A DNA stretch of 64,000 nucleotides, taken from contig NZ_NFHG01000001.1 in assembly GCF_002159265.1 (NCBI RefSeq), positions 186,001 to 250,000 of the forward strand, read 5' to 3'. How positions within the stretch are numbered: the first letter of the stretch is position 1; the number at the start of each line of letters is the position of its first letter. The stretch comes from Flavonifractor sp. An82. GTDB lineage: Bacteria > Bacillota > Clostridia > Oscillospirales > Oscillospiraceae. A model generated the notes under the pieces. That model was not told where the DNA came from and searched no databases. It saw nothing but the letters and a program-made list of their open reading frames with translations. Position numbers and translations under genes: made by a program. This document shows positions 1 to 8,617 of the stretch, piece after piece.

Positions 1-381
1 AGCGAGAGCCTGAAGAAGATCAAGATCGTGGAGGCCCTGGACCTGATCCGCAGCCAGTGCCGCACGGTCATTGAGGACAAGTACATCCGCATGGCCAACA
101 GCTACGACAACAAGATGCTGCTGGTCAGCGAGATCCACGCCTTCCTCCAGACCCTGGAGGGGGAGGGGGTTATCCAGGCCGGGTCCAGCTATGTGGAGCT
201 CAACCTGGACAAGCAGAAGCAGTTCCTGAAGAACAACGGCGTGGACGTGTCCGGCATGACCGACCAGGAGATCCTGAAGGCCGACACCGGCTCCTGGGTC
301 TTCATCAAGATGGGCGGCGTGGTGCTGGACGCCATGGAGGACTTCGACCTGGATTACTACATGGGAGGTGAGGCCGTATGA
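1..381 (+). CDS. Phage contractile tail sheath protein, C-terminal part (XkdK-like)
   Basis: This frame is open from the first base of the window, so only the last 126 residues are seen. They resemble the C-terminal domain of contractile tail sheath proteins: an early helix (VEALDLIRSQCRTVIEDKYI), a central strand-rich segment and a final MGGVVLDAMEDFDLDYYM strand. Sheath subunits polymerise around the tail tube and contract to drive the tube through the host envelope. The stop codon overlaps the start of the tail tube gene at 378, which fits the usual sheath-tube gene pair. The family assignment rests on motif style and gene order. Confidence 0.85.
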   Translation, partial: SESLKKIKIVEALDLIRSQCRTVIEDKYIRMANSYDNKMLLVSEIHAFLQTLEGEGVIQAGSSYVELNLDKQKQFLKNNGVDVSGMTDQEILKADTGSWVFIKMGGVVLDAMEDFDLDYYMGGEAV

Positions 382-806
382 GTACCATCGACAGCGCCAA
401 GAGAGTGATGTCCGGTACCTTCGGTGAGCTCTGGTGGGACGGCGACCTGGTGGCCGAGTGCTACAAGTTTACCGCTAAGTATACCAACAGCAAGGAGGCC
501 ATCAATCTGCCCCGGCAGATGGTGGAGGACAGCAAGGTCATGGGCTCCAAGGGCACCGGCTCCATGGGCCTGTACAAGGTGTACAGCCGGTTCCGGGATA
601 TGGCCGACGCCATCCGGGACGGCAAGGATGTGCGGGTGACCATGGTGAGCAAGCTGGACGACCCGGATGCCTACGGGGCTGAGCGGGTGGCCCTCTACGG
701 GGTCAGCCTGGATGAGGTGCCCATCGTGAACTGGGAGCGCAAGACCGTCCAGAAGGATGAGGTGCCCTTCACCTTCACCAGCCACAAGTACCTGGAATCG
801 GCGTAA
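378..806 (+). CDS. Phage tail tube protein (XkdM-like)
   Basis: This 142-residue protein has the size and feel of PBSX XkdM-type tail tube proteins. It begins MSTIDSAKRVMSGTFGELWW and carries a central KGTGSMGLYKVYSRF segment, where tube proteins form a beta-rich ring. It would stack into the rigid inner tube through which DNA or a spike passes. The start overlaps the sheath stop by four bases (ATGA) and a GGGAGGTGAGG ribosome-binding site lies just upstream. Its place between sheath and tape-measure chaperone supports the call. Confidence 0.88.
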   Translation: MSTIDSAKRVMSGTFGELWWDGDLVAECYKFTAKYTNSKEAINLPRQMVEDSKVMGSKGTGSMGLYKVYSRFRDMADAIRDGKDVRVTMVSKLDDPDAYGAERVALYGVSLDEVPIVNWERKTVQKDEVPFTFTSHKYLESA

Positions 807-818
807 GGAGGAGCTGAG

Positions 819-1238
819 ATGAGCAAGATTTTGGACCTGCTGCTCCGGCCTGAGACGCCGGATGTGCAGAAGGACCTGCCCCGTGGCAGCTATGAGGTGC
901 TGCGTCTGAGCCGGCTCTATGGCGAGCCCTTTGTGCTGGAGCTGAAGGGCCTGCCTTACGGCAAGGCTCTGGAGCTGAAGGACATGGCGGACTATGAGAT
1001 CCAGACGGTGCTGGCGGGTGACGCCGCCGGTATCTGGAAGTCGCCGGAGCTGCTGATGGCCCACGGCCCCACCCCGGCGGAGGCGGTCAAATCTCTGCTG
1101 CTGCCCGGCGAGATTCGGGCGGTGTCCATTGAGGTGGAACGGCTCAGCGGCTTCCGCCAGGCGGTGGTTTTGCCCTGGGGAAAGGGTGAGGTCACCGACG
1201 CCGAGGGAGCCGCGGCGGAGGAATTGGAAAAAAACTGA
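819..1238 (+). CDS. Phage tail assembly chaperone, short form (XkdN-like)
   Basis: This 139-residue protein lies between the tail tube and tape measure genes, the standard position of the tail assembly chaperone. It starts MSKILDLLLRPETPDVQ, after an AAGGAGGAGCTGAG ribosome-binding site. Such proteins coat the tape measure during tail assembly and are not part of the finished virion. The last codons form an A-AAA-AAC heptamer immediately before the TGA, so a share of ribosomes could slip into the -1 frame and make a longer form. Function is assigned from position, size and the frameshift signal. Confidence 0.82.
   Translation: MSKILDLLLRPETPDVQKDLPRGSYEVLRLSRLYGEPFVLELKGLPYGKALELKDMADYEIQTVLAGDAAGIWKSPELLMAHGPTPAEAVKSLLLPGEIRAVSIEVERLSGFRQAVVLPWGKGEVTDAEGAAAEELEKN
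1229..1235 (+). promoter_or_regulatory. Slippery heptamer for programmed -1 frameshift
   Basis: The codons GAA AAA AAC just before the TGA stop contain the heptamer A AAA AAC in the zero frame (X XXY YYZ pattern) within a run of seven A. Slipping one base back opens a 54-codon extension ending at 1399. Frameshifting at this point between the two tail chaperone open frames is conserved in many long-tailed phages. The site is seen directly; slippage is inferred. Confidence 0.75.
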
Positions 1239-1399
1239 CCGAGGGCGGGGACCGGGAGCTGGCGGTGATGTACCTGCTGTTCCGGGAGAAAAACTGGTCT
1301 CCCGGACAGTATTGGTCCCTGTCCGCCGGCGAGAAGGCTCTGGTACGGGCCTTCCTGTCTCGTGAGATGCGGCAGCGCATGGAAGCCGCACGCCATTGA
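1235..1399 (+). CDS. Frameshift extension of the tail assembly chaperone
   Basis: Read in the -1 frame from the slippery site, this stretch gives 54 codons with an ordinary phage-protein composition, including MYLLFREKNWSPGQYWSLS and a helical end EKALVRAFLSREMRQRMEA, then a TGA at 1397-1399. Fused to the first 139 residues it would give a protein of about 193 residues. Downstream members of chaperone pairs usually contain a similar short helical tail that contacts the tape measure. An internal GTG/ATG near 1265-1268 could also allow separate translation, but no strong ribosome-binding site precedes it. Confidence 0.7.
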   Translation: MTEGGDRELAVMYLLFREKNWSPGQYWSLSAGEKALVRAFLSREMRQRMEAARH

Positions 1400-1432
1400 C
1401 CCCCGCCCAGGGGAAGAACGAAGGAGGGCCCA

Positions 1433-3535
1433 ATGTCCAGAGAAGCCAGTATCCTGTTAACCTTGCGGGACCAGTACAGCCCGCGGCTGCAGCAGCTGCG
1501 CAGCGCAAACGCCGATCTGGGGCGTGAATTTGAAACGCTGCGGCAGAGGGCCCAGGCCTATGAGACCAGACTGTCCGGCCTGATTCAGCAGCAGGGGCGG
1601 CTCCAGGTTGAGCTTGCGGATGCGAAAAGGGCACTGAAGGAGGCTGAAAAGGCCTATCGGGATACCGGCTCTGCGGCAGATGCGGAGGCGCTGACCCGGG
1701 CGGCGGAGCGTTATGAATCGCTGCGCACGGTGCTGCGGGAGACCACAGATGCCTCACGGGATGCCCAGAACGCCCTGCGGGAACTGGAGAATCAGGCTGA
1801 CCGGCTGGCCCGACAGGAGTCAGGGAACCCAAATCCGGATCCGGACACCACAGGCGGCTCCTCCGGCGGTATCCTGAGGGCCCTGGGGCAGGCGGGGGCC
1901 TGGAACCTGCTGGGGGATGCGGCCAGTCAGTGGGCCAATACCCTGGTGGGCTCCGCCTTCGGCAGCGATGCAGGCAGCCTGTTCTCCAGCGCCCTGGCCG
2001 GCGCCGGCAGCGGCGCGGCCATCGGCAGTATGATCGCTCCTGGCATCGGTACGGCCATTGGCGCCGCTCTGGGCGGCCTGGTGGGCCTGGCAGGAGGCGC
2101 GGCCCAGACCTACGAGAATCAGGACGAGGCCTTCAAGGAGTACTATCAGCAGCTCTATGAGCAGGGGCAAAGTGCGGCAGAGGAGAGCCTGACCAGCGGC
2201 TCGGCCACCGCCTCCCAGCGGGAGCTGGACCAGATCGCCTTCAACCGCCTGCTGGGGGACGGGGTGGGGACCACCTACCTGTCCGACCTGCGCTCACTGG
2301 CCGCTGAGACCCCCATGGAGTACAGCGACCTGACCGGCATGAGCCGGGCCCTGGCCACCGGCTTCGGAGACAGCCCGGAGCGGATGCTGCAGCTGATGGA
2401 GGCCATCGGCGACGCCGGCAGCGCCGTGGGCGTCACCGCTCAGGATATGACCATGATGGCCCAGGCCATGAGCCGGATGCAGGGCTCCGGCAAGGCCAGC
2501 CTGGAGTACCTGAACATCCTCCAGGAGCGGGGCGTCAACGTCATCGGCATGCTGGCCGACGCCTACGGCAAGACCCAGGGCGAGATCTACGACATGATCT
2601 CCAAGGGGAAGATCAAGGGCGGAGACGCGGTGGACATCATCCAGGCGGGCATGGAATCCATGTACGGCGGCGCAATGGAGACCATGGCCCAGACCTTCGA
2701 GGGCCTGACCTCCACCCTGGAGGATACCATGACCGAGATCGACGCCGCCAGAGGCAACAGCTATAACGAGACCCGAAAATACGGCCTTCAGGCGGAGCAG
2801 AAGGCTTACGACGGGGCATTGGGAGATGCCATATCGGAGTTGAATCGCATCTCCGGAAATAATACGGCCTACATGGAAAACCTCTCCGAACAGTATACAC
2901 GAGAAGCCCTGGAGGCTGTGCTGTTGGGGGAGGACACCTCCAGAGGGCTCTTTACCGACGACCAGCTCCAGGCCCTCCAGGATATGCGGGGGGAATTTGT
3001 CCAGGCCTCAGCCGACTATGAAAACGGCAGCTATGAGGCAGGCATCACGATGGATAACCTTCGCCGGCAGGCGGAGGCGCTGGGTACAGCGGCCTATGAG
3101 TCCAGCGAGGCCTATCTGATGGTCCATGAGGGCGAGCTGGATCTGATCGAGTCGATCCGGGGGCTGGCCGCGTCCTTTGACGGGTGGCGGGCGGAGTACG
3201 ACCTGCAGCAGGCCTTTACCAAAGGGCTGGCGGGAGCGGTCATGTCTGCCTTTGGGTCGGACGGTGAGGGGAATCAGATCCGGAAAAACAATGCGTACCG
3301 CTATGCTACCGGCCTGGGCCGGGTGCCCTACAACGATTTTCCCGCCCTGCTCCACGAGGACGAGCGGGTGCTGACGGCGGCGGAGGCCCGCTCCTATAAC
3401 AGGGGCGGCGGCGCCGGCGGAGTCACCATCTCGGGCAACACCTTTGTGGTGCGGCAGGAGTCGGACATCGACGCCATTGCCTCCAGTCTGCTGGTGAAGA
3501 TCAAACAGGCCGGCCTGGCCGGAGCCTACGGATAG
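1433..3535 (+). CDS. Phage tail tape measure protein
   Basis: This 700-residue protein begins MSREASILLTLRDQY. It has a predicted coiled coil over roughly residues 15-135 (heptad-like LQQLRSANADLGREFETL), a glycine/alanine-rich hydrophobic stretch near residues 175-220, and a tape-measure-like core with GMSRALATGFG and MAQAMSRMQGSG. The C-terminus (TISGNTFVVRQESDIDAIA) matches the usual ending of these proteins. The tape measure sets tail length during assembly and may help DNA entry. At the rule-of-thumb 1.5 angstrom per residue, 700 residues would suit a tail of about 100 nm. A GAAGGAGGGCCC ribosome-binding site precedes the start. Confidence 0.9.
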   Translation: MSREASILLTLRDQYSPRLQQLRSANADLGREFETLRQRAQAYETRLSGLIQQQGRLQVELADAKRALKEAEKAYRDTGSAADAEALTRAAERYESLRTVLRETTDASRDAQNALRELENQADRLARQESGNPNPDPDTTGGSSGGILRALGQAGAWNLLGDAASQWANTLVGSAFGSDAGSLFSSALAGAGSGAAIGSMIAPGIGTAIGAALGGLVGLAGGAAQTYENQDEAFKEYYQQLYEQGQSAAEESLTSGSATASQRELDQIAFNRLLGDGVGTTYLSDLRSLAAETPMEYSDLTGMSRALATGFGDSPERMLQLMEAIGDAGSAVGVTAQDMTMMAQAMSRMQGSGKASLEYLNILQERGVNVIGMLADAYGKTQGEIYDMISKGKIKGGDAVDIIQAGMESMYGGAMETMAQTFEGLTSTLEDTMTEIDAARGNSYNETRKYGLQAEQKAYDGALGDAISELNRISGNNTAYMENLSEQYTREALEAVLLGEDTSRGLFTDDQLQALQDMRGEFVQASADYENGSYEAGITMDNLRRQAEALGTAAYESSEAYLMVHEGELDLIESIRGLAASFDGWRAEYDLQQAFTKGLAGAVMSAFGSDGEGNQIRKNNAYRYATGLGRVPYNDFPALLHEDERVLTAAEARSYNRGGGAGGVTISGNTFVVRQESDIDAIASSLLVKIKQAGLAGAYG

Positions 3536-3545
3536 GGGGGAGACC

Positions 3546-4199
3546 ATGTCGCTGACCTTTTCATTTCTGGCGGACGGTGAGGAGCTGCGGCTCCCGGTGC
3601 CGCCCCTGCCCTTCGGGTGGAGCGCCGGGCAGAACGTCCGGGAGCTCACCGTCAACGGCACGGGCACCGTCTATCTGCCCGGGGACCCCTCCGCCTACAG
3701 CGGGGTGCTGGAGTGCCTCTTCCCGGCGGGGGTGCGGCCCTACAGCGCCCCCGGCGCGGTGTCAGACCCTTACTATTATGTCAACAAGCTCATGGCCTGG
3801 GTGCGGGGTAAAAAGGTGGTGCGCTATGTGGTGCCCGGCGTGGTCAACACCCAGGTGGTGCTGGAGGAGATCGCCTGGGAGGAGCGGGACGGCACCGGGG
3901 ACGTGTATGCCAAGCTCTATCTGAAGGAGGCCCAGCCTCTGGAGGCGGTGACTTCCCAGACCGGCGGTACCGGCGGCACCGGCGGCCGCAGCGAGGCGGA
4001 GCAGAGCGGGCAGGCCCAGACCTACACGGTGGCGGCGGGGGACTGCCTGTCGGTGATCTGCCGCCGGTTCTACGGCAACGGTACCGCCAAGTACTACAAC
4101 GCACTGGCAGCCTACAACGGCATCAAGAACCCCCATCTGATCTTTCCGGGGCAGGTGCTTACTCTGCCTCCCGCCAGCCAACTGGGGGTGAGCGGATGA
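3546..4199 (+). CDS. LysM-domain tail protein (XkdP-like)
   Basis: The first 140 residues of this 217-residue protein are beta-rich and typical of baseplate-proximal XkdP-like proteins. A glycine/threonine linker (GGTGGTGG) follows. A LysM domain fills residues about 158-210, with the characteristic start YTVAAGDCLSVICRRFYGNG and the end IFPGQVLTLP. LysM binds peptidoglycan, so the protein probably links the tail tube or baseplate hub to the cell wall during infection. It follows the tape measure with a GGGGGGAGACC ribosome-binding site and overlaps the next gene by four bases. Confidence 0.88.
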   Translation: MSLTFSFLADGEELRLPVPPLPFGWSAGQNVRELTVNGTGTVYLPGDPSAYSGVLECLFPAGVRPYSAPGAVSDPYYYVNKLMAWVRGKKVVRYVVPGVVNTQVVLEEIAWEERDGTGDVYAKLYLKEAQPLEAVTSQTGGTGGTGGRSEAEQSGQAQTYTVAAGDCLSVICRRFYGNGTAKYYNALAAYNGIKNPHLIFPGQVLTLPPASQLGVSG

Positions 4200-5182
4200 T
4201 CCTGAAGTTTACCTCCGGCGGCAGGACAGTGGAGAACGCCTGGGGACTGGTGGGCAATGTGGAGTGGAGCGGAGACAAGCAGCGGGCGGCCCGTACCCTC
4301 TCCTTTGATCTGGCGGTGGGCCAGGCCGACCCAAACCTGCCGGCGGTGGAATGCCCGGTGGGGGCCATGGCGGGCTTCTGGGACGACAGCGGGGCCCAGC
4401 TCTTCCAGGGGCCGGTGGTGACCCGCACCCTCAGCGATACCAAGCCCACTGTGGCGGTCACCGCCATGGACCGGGGGCTCTATCTGGCGGGCAACCAGGG
4501 CACCCTGCAGGTGCGGGGGGAGACTCCGGAGACCGCGGTGCGCCGCCTGTGCCAGAGCTACGGCATCCCCGTGGGGGAGCTGGCGGCCACCGGGGTGTCG
4601 GTGAGCCGCAAATTCTCCGGCACTGATCTGTGGCGAATCATCAGTACCCTGTACACCCTGGCCTCCCGGCAGACGGGGAAGCAGTATCTGGCCCGGTTCG
4701 AGTGGGACAGGCTTACCGTCCGGGAGCGCAGCGAGAGGGGGGAGAGCCTGGTGATCCGCCCCAAGTCCAATCTGCTGACCTCCACCACCACCCAGTCCAT
4801 TGAGGACATGGTCAACAGCGTGGGCATCTACGACGCCGACGGCGTGCGGCTGACCACGGTGCGGGATCAGTCCGCGGTGGATCTGTACGGCCTGCTGGAG
4901 CAGCACATCACCCAGCGGGAGGGGGAGGACGCCCAGACCGAGGCCAGGAGGCTGCTGGAGGACAACGGCCTGGCCCAGAAGGTGACGGTGAGCTGTCTGG
5001 GAGATGTCCGGCTCACCACCGGCAGGACGGTGATCGTGCACCAACCGGTGACCGGTCTGTCCGGAGTGTTCTGGATCGACGCCGACAAGCACCGCTGGGA
5101 CAAAAACGGCTACACCGTGCAGCTGACCCTCAACCTGCGCAACGTGATGTATCAGACAGAATCGGGAGGTGACGTGACATGA
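4196..5182 (+). CDS. Phage baseplate hub protein (XkdQ-like)
   Basis: This 328-residue protein follows the LysM gene and precedes an XkdR-like gene, the position of PBSX xkdQ. It begins MILKFTSGGRTVENAWG and contains segments seen in gpD/hub-like proteins, such as VTAMDRGLYLAGNQGTLQV, SRKFSGTDLWRIISTLY and a C-terminal VTGLSGVFWIDADKHRW. Hub proteins form the central ring joining tail tube to baseplate. The start and stop each overlap the neighbouring gene by four bases, which indicates translational coupling. Confidence 0.85.
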   Translation: MILKFTSGGRTVENAWGLVGNVEWSGDKQRAARTLSFDLAVGQADPNLPAVECPVGAMAGFWDDSGAQLFQGPVVTRTLSDTKPTVAVTAMDRGLYLAGNQGTLQVRGETPETAVRRLCQSYGIPVGELAATGVSVSRKFSGTDLWRIISTLYTLASRQTGKQYLARFEWDRLTVRERSERGESLVIRPKSNLLTSTTTQSIEDMVNSVGIYDADGVRLTTVRDQSAVDLYGLLEQHITQREGEDAQTEARRLLEDNGLAQKVTVSCLGDVRLTTGRTVIVHQPVTGLSGVFWIDADKHRWDKNGYTVQLTLNLRNVMYQTESGGDVT

Positions 5183-5634
5183 ATCCGGAAGATCCCTACG
5201 CCGGCATTCTGCTGGAGGTAGACAAGCGGGCCCAAAAGGCCCAGCCGCCGGGCTGGTGCCTGGGTACCGTTCTGGACGTGGGGGAGGACCGCCTGGTGAT
5301 CCGGGCAGACGGCATGGATCTGGACGAACGGGATCTCATGGTCAATCCCATGCTGCTGTACGACTACAGCGAGGAGGTGGAGGCCACCTATTCCTCCGCC
5401 GGCGGCGAGGTGACGCTGGGCGTCAACCGTGTGGTGGCCTGCCTGGCCCAGTGTCTGGCGGAGAGCATCACGCTGTTTAACCTGCCCGGCACCCTGTCCG
5501 GAACAGTCACCGTCACCCTGAAGAGCCGCCGTCTGGCCAAGGGAGACCAGGTAGTGCTGCTGCCCGACCGTGAGGGCCAGATCTACTATGTGCTGTGCAA
5601 AGTCACGCCGGTGGGGAAGGAGGGAGAGCCGTGA
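5179..5634 (+). CDS. XkdR-like phage baseplate protein (DUF2577 type)
   Basis: This 151-residue protein sits between hub-like and XkdS-like genes, the position of PBSX xkdR. It contains an OB-like beta-rich core (WCLGTVLDVGEDRLVIRADGM) and ends with a typical strand pair, KGDQVVLLPDREGQIYYVLC. Members of this family are small baseplate components near the tail spike. The precise role is not established, and the assignment rests on size, sequence style and synteny. Confidence 0.8.
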   Translation: MNPEDPYAGILLEVDKRAQKAQPPGWCLGTVLDVGEDRLVIRADGMDLDERDLMVNPMLLYDYSEEVEATYSSAGGEVTLGVNRVVACLAQCLAESITLFNLPGTLSGTVTVTLKSRRLAKGDQVVLLPDREGQIYYVLCKVTPVGKEGEP

Positions 5635-6059
5635 CGCTGTTTCCGCTGATCGAAGCCCCGGACCAGGCGGGGCTGGGGACGGGGGCCCTCCCCCTGTACC
5701 GGGAGGTGGCCTGGGACTTTGAGACGGACCGGCCCCGCTGGCGAGGCGGCAGCCCGGTGTGGGTCACCGGGGCCCAGGCGGTGGCCACCTGGGCGTGGAA
5801 CGCCCTCCACGCCGTTCGGGGCCATCTGGTACTCTTTACCCGGAACTACGGCTGCGAGCTCCAGGAGCTCACCGGACGGCCCTACACCGCCGAGGTCAAG
5901 GAGGCGGAGGCGGTGCGCTATGTGCAGGAGTGCCTGAAGGTCAATCCCTACATCAACGATGTGAGGCAGATCGCAGTGAACTTCTCCGGTTCCACCCTCA
6001 GCCTGCGGTGCATGGTCAGTACTATTTACGGGGAGGTGAACGTGGATGTTGGACTTTAG
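5631..6059 (+). CDS. XkdS-like baseplate wedge protein (DUF2634 type)
   Basis: The GTG at 5631 is chosen as start because a GGAAGGAGGGAGAGCC ribosome-binding site lies just upstream and it overlaps the stop of the previous gene. The 142-residue product contains YREVAWDFETDRPRW near its start and a central AVATWAWNALHAVRGHLVLF segment, followed by YTAEVKEAEAVRYVQECL. This pattern is typical of XkdS/gp25-like wedge components that bind the sheath-proximal baseplate. It overlaps the baseplate J gene by 14 bases. Confidence 0.83.
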   Translation: MTLFPLIEAPDQAGLGTGALPLYREVAWDFETDRPRWRGGSPVWVTGAQAVATWAWNALHAVRGHLVLFTRNYGCELQELTGRPYTAEVKEAEAVRYVQECLKVNPYINDVRQIAVNFSGSTLSLRCMVSTIYGEVNVDVGL

Positions 6060-7128
6060 CGCATTCAGCAGCGAGGTCACGCCGGAGACCGTCAAGGCGG
6101 AGCTGATGAGCCGCCTGACGGCCGCCGGGCTGGATATCGACACCCGGGAGGGCTCCTATACCGACCTCATCTATTCCGAGGCGGCCTATCAGATCTATAA
6201 GGCCTGGCAGCAGTTTCAGGTGCTGCTGGCCGCCGCCGTGCCCGGACCGGACTCCGGGCCCTTTCTGGATCTCTTTGCCGGGCAGTACGGCATGGAACGC
6301 ACCCTCGCCTCCACCGCCCATGTTACCCTCACATTTAACGGTCATGACGGGGCGGTCATTCCGGCAGGTACGGTATGTCTCACCGCCTCCGGCCTGCGGT
6401 TTACCACCGACCTGGCGGCCTCCATCTCCGGCGGCACCGCGGTGGTCCCCGCCACGGCGGAGGCCGCCGGGGAGGTGTACAACGTGGCTCCCGGCAGTGT
6501 GGTCCGATTTCTGGTGACCCTTCCGGGGGTGGATGGGGTCACCAACGCCGGCCCCGGCGAGGGAGGGGCCGACGCCGAGAGCGATGCCTCTTTCTATGAG
6601 CGGATCTATACCAGGCTCTCCAAGCCGGTGGCCAGCGGCAACGTGTACTACTACGAGCAGCTGGCCCGCCAGACTCCCGGCGTGGGCCAGGCCAAGACCA
6701 TCCCCCTGTGGGACGGCCCCGGCACCGTGAAGGTGGTGCTGGCCAGCGCGGACAAGCAGCCGGTGGACGAGCTCATCGTCACTCAGGCCCAGCAGATCCT
6801 GGACGAGGGGCGGGTCATCGGGGCGGATGTAACGGCGGTGTCCGCCCAGGCTCTGGAGATCTCCGTCACCGCCGCCTGCACTCTGGACGGCGGCGTCCGG
6901 GCGGATGCCGTAGAGACCCAGCTGTCCGGCCTGCTGGAGGAAATGTTTGAGGCTATGGACTTCGGCACCGGTGATCCGGTCCGGTTCAACCAGGTGGCCC
7001 TGCGGCTGCTGTCCTGCGACGGCGTGGTGGACTATGGGGACCTGCGGCTCAACGGGCAGGCTGCCAACGTGGCCAAGACGGCGGAGCAGGTGCCGGTGCT
7101 GGGTACTGTGACCATCACCACGGGTTAG
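6046..7128 (+). CDS. Baseplate J-like wedge protein (XkdT-like)
   Basis: This 360-residue protein has the features of baseplate J/gp47 proteins. The N-terminus (MLDFSAFSSEVTPETVKAEL) is followed by the signature DIDTREGSYTDLIYSEAAYQIY. The middle contains PAGTVCLTASGLRFTT, then GPGEGGADAESDASFYERIY, and the C-terminus carries the conserved strand region. J-type wedges radiate from the hub and transmit the contraction signal to the sheath. Position between XkdS-like and XkdU-like genes is canonical. Confidence 0.92.
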   Translation: MLDFSAFSSEVTPETVKAELMSRLTAAGLDIDTREGSYTDLIYSEAAYQIYKAWQQFQVLLAAAVPGPDSGPFLDLFAGQYGMERTLASTAHVTLTFNGHDGAVIPAGTVCLTASGLRFTTDLAASISGGTAVVPATAEAAGEVYNVAPGSVVRFLVTLPGVDGVTNAGPGEGGADAESDASFYERIYTRLSKPVASGNVYYYEQLARQTPGVGQAKTIPLWDGPGTVKVVLASADKQPVDELIVTQAQQILDEGRVIGADVTAVSAQALEISVTAACTLDGGVRADAVETQLSGLLEEMFEAMDFGTGDPVRFNQVALRLLSCDGVVDYGDLRLNGQAANVAKTAEQVPVLGTVTITTG

Positions 7129-7141
7129 GAGGGGCTCCGAG

Positions 7142-7714
7142 ATGACACGCGACATACTGGAGCGGCTGCCCCGGCGGCTGCGGGACAGCCCCTATACCGC
7201 CGGGGTGTCGGACCCCATGGCGGACCTGTCCCAGGAACTGCTGGAGGGGGCCAGGCGGCTCTATCTGGAGTTTTACGCCCACACGGCCAATGAGGCAGGG
7301 CTGACGGAGTGGGAGCGGCTCACCGGCCGTACCCCCGCTCCGGGGGCTACCCTGGAGGAGCGGCGGCAGGCGGTGGTGGCCCAGCTGTGCGCCGGCGGTA
7401 CCGCCAACGTGGCCCTCATTGAGTCCATGGCCAAGGCCCTGACGGGCTATGACGTGAAGGTGACGGAGAATTTTTCCCAGTATACCTTCTCTCTGCGGTT
7501 TTATGGAGATCAGGCGGGGTTTATCCGTGTGGACGCCAGGCTGCTCCGGGACTCCGTGGAGCTGGTCAAGCCTGCACACCTGCAATTTATCATTAACCCA
7601 ATCACCTGGGGAGATCTGGAGGCGGCGGGGCTCACCTGGGCCCAGATGGAGGAGCATTTCCCAACCTGGGCGGACTTTGAACTGTCCTTTTACTGTCACC
7701 CGAAAATGACCTGA
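7142..7714 (+). CDS. XkdU/YmfQ-like baseplate protein
   Basis: This 190-residue protein starts MTRDILERLPRRLRDSPYTAGVSD and contains the conserved GLTEWERLTGRTPAPGATLE and LEERRQAVVAQL segments of YmfQ/XkdU proteins. These link the J wedge to tail fibres or to the distal baseplate. It lies directly after baseplate J with a TTAGGAGGGGCTCCGAG ribosome-binding site. In many relatives a large tail fibre gene follows, but here a set of Ig-like and unknown proteins takes that place. Confidence 0.87.
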   Translation: MTRDILERLPRRLRDSPYTAGVSDPMADLSQELLEGARRLYLEFYAHTANEAGLTEWERLTGRTPAPGATLEERRQAVVAQLCAGGTANVALIESMAKALTGYDVKVTENFSQYTFSLRFYGDQAGFIRVDARLLRDSVELVKPAHLQFIINPITWGDLEAAGLTWAQMEEHFPTWADFELSFYCHPKMT

Positions 7715-7732
7715 TATTTGGGAGGAAAACAC

Positions 7733-8617
7733 ATGATCAAAACCATGACGGCCAGGATCAACGGCCAAACCTATCAGCTGACCCAGGAAGAGGGCAGCGG
7801 CGACTGGGTGGTACAGATCCAGGCTCCCATGCTGTCCAGCTATAACCAGGAGGGGCACTATTACCCGGTGGAACTGACGGCAACCGATGAGGGCGGAAAC
7901 TCCACCACCATTGATGACGAACATTCCACCTTCGGCACCAATCTGCGCCTGCAGGCTAAGGAGCGGGTGGCCCCGGTCATTGCCATCACTTCGCCCACCG
8001 CGGACGCCTATCTGGGAACGGCAGCCCCCACGATTACCTTCAAGGTGACGGACAACGACTCCGGCGTGGACACCGCCACGGTAGTGGTCAAAGTGGACGG
8101 CAAGCCCTTGGAGCAGCTCTCCAGCGAGGCCACAGACGGCGGGTATCTGTTTACCGCTGCGGCCTCCGGCCTGGAGGACGGCCCCCACACCATTACGGTG
8201 GACGCCTCGGACCACGACGGCAACGCGGCCCAGCAGGCCTCTGTTACCTTCACCACGGACACCGTGCCGCCTACCCTGAACGTCACGGCACCCGTGGAGG
8301 GCTTCAAGACCAACAGCAGCAAGCTGGTGGTCAGCGGCGAGACCAACGACGTGACCTCCGGCCCTGTCACCCTGACGGTCAACGACAGCCCGGTGGTGGT
8401 GAACGAGGGCGGTACCTTCTCCACCGAGGTCACCCTGACCGAGGGGGAGAACCGGATCACGATCAAGGCCACCGATGCGGCAGGCAAACAGACCGTGATC
8501 ACCCGCACCGTTTATCTGGATACCAACGCCCCTGTGTTCGTCAGTGTATCCATGACGCCTAATCCCGTGGACTGCGGCGCTACCTTTATCCTGCGGGTCA
8601 AGGCTACCGATGATTAA
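7733..8617 (+). CDS. Ig-like repeat tail-associated protein
   Basis: The ATG at 7733 is preferred over an in-frame TTG at 7718 because GGAGG lies 7 bases upstream. The 294-residue product has an N-terminal part of about 85 residues and then two bacterial Ig-like domains, at about residues 85-175 (PVIAITSPTADAYLG) and 175-265 (PPTLNVTAPVEGF). Both end in runs such as GENRITIKATDAAGK. Ig-like modules decorate tail fibres and bind surface polysaccharide. The gene is in the usual tail fibre position, so an adhesive distal-tail role is plausible but not shown. Confidence 0.75.
   Translation: MIKTMTARINGQTYQLTQEEGSGDWVVQIQAPMLSSYNQEGHYYPVELTATDEGGNSTTIDDEHSTFGTNLRLQAKERVAPVIAITSPTADAYLGTAAPTITFKVTDNDSGVDTATVVVKVDGKPLEQLSSEATDGGYLFTAAASGLEDGPHTITVDASDHDGNAAQQASVTFTTDTVPPTLNVTAPVEGFKTNSSKLVVSGETNDVTSGPVTLTVNDSPVVVNEGGTFSTEVTLTEGENRITIKATDAAGKQTVITRTVYLDTNAPVFVSVSMTPNPVDCGATFILRVKATDD

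Noticed and set aside
357-1832. Long minus-strand open frame opposite the phage tail genes
   Set aside because: It mirrors GC-rich plus-strand codons, lacks a ribosome-binding site and encodes a low-complexity Pro/Arg/His-rich product.
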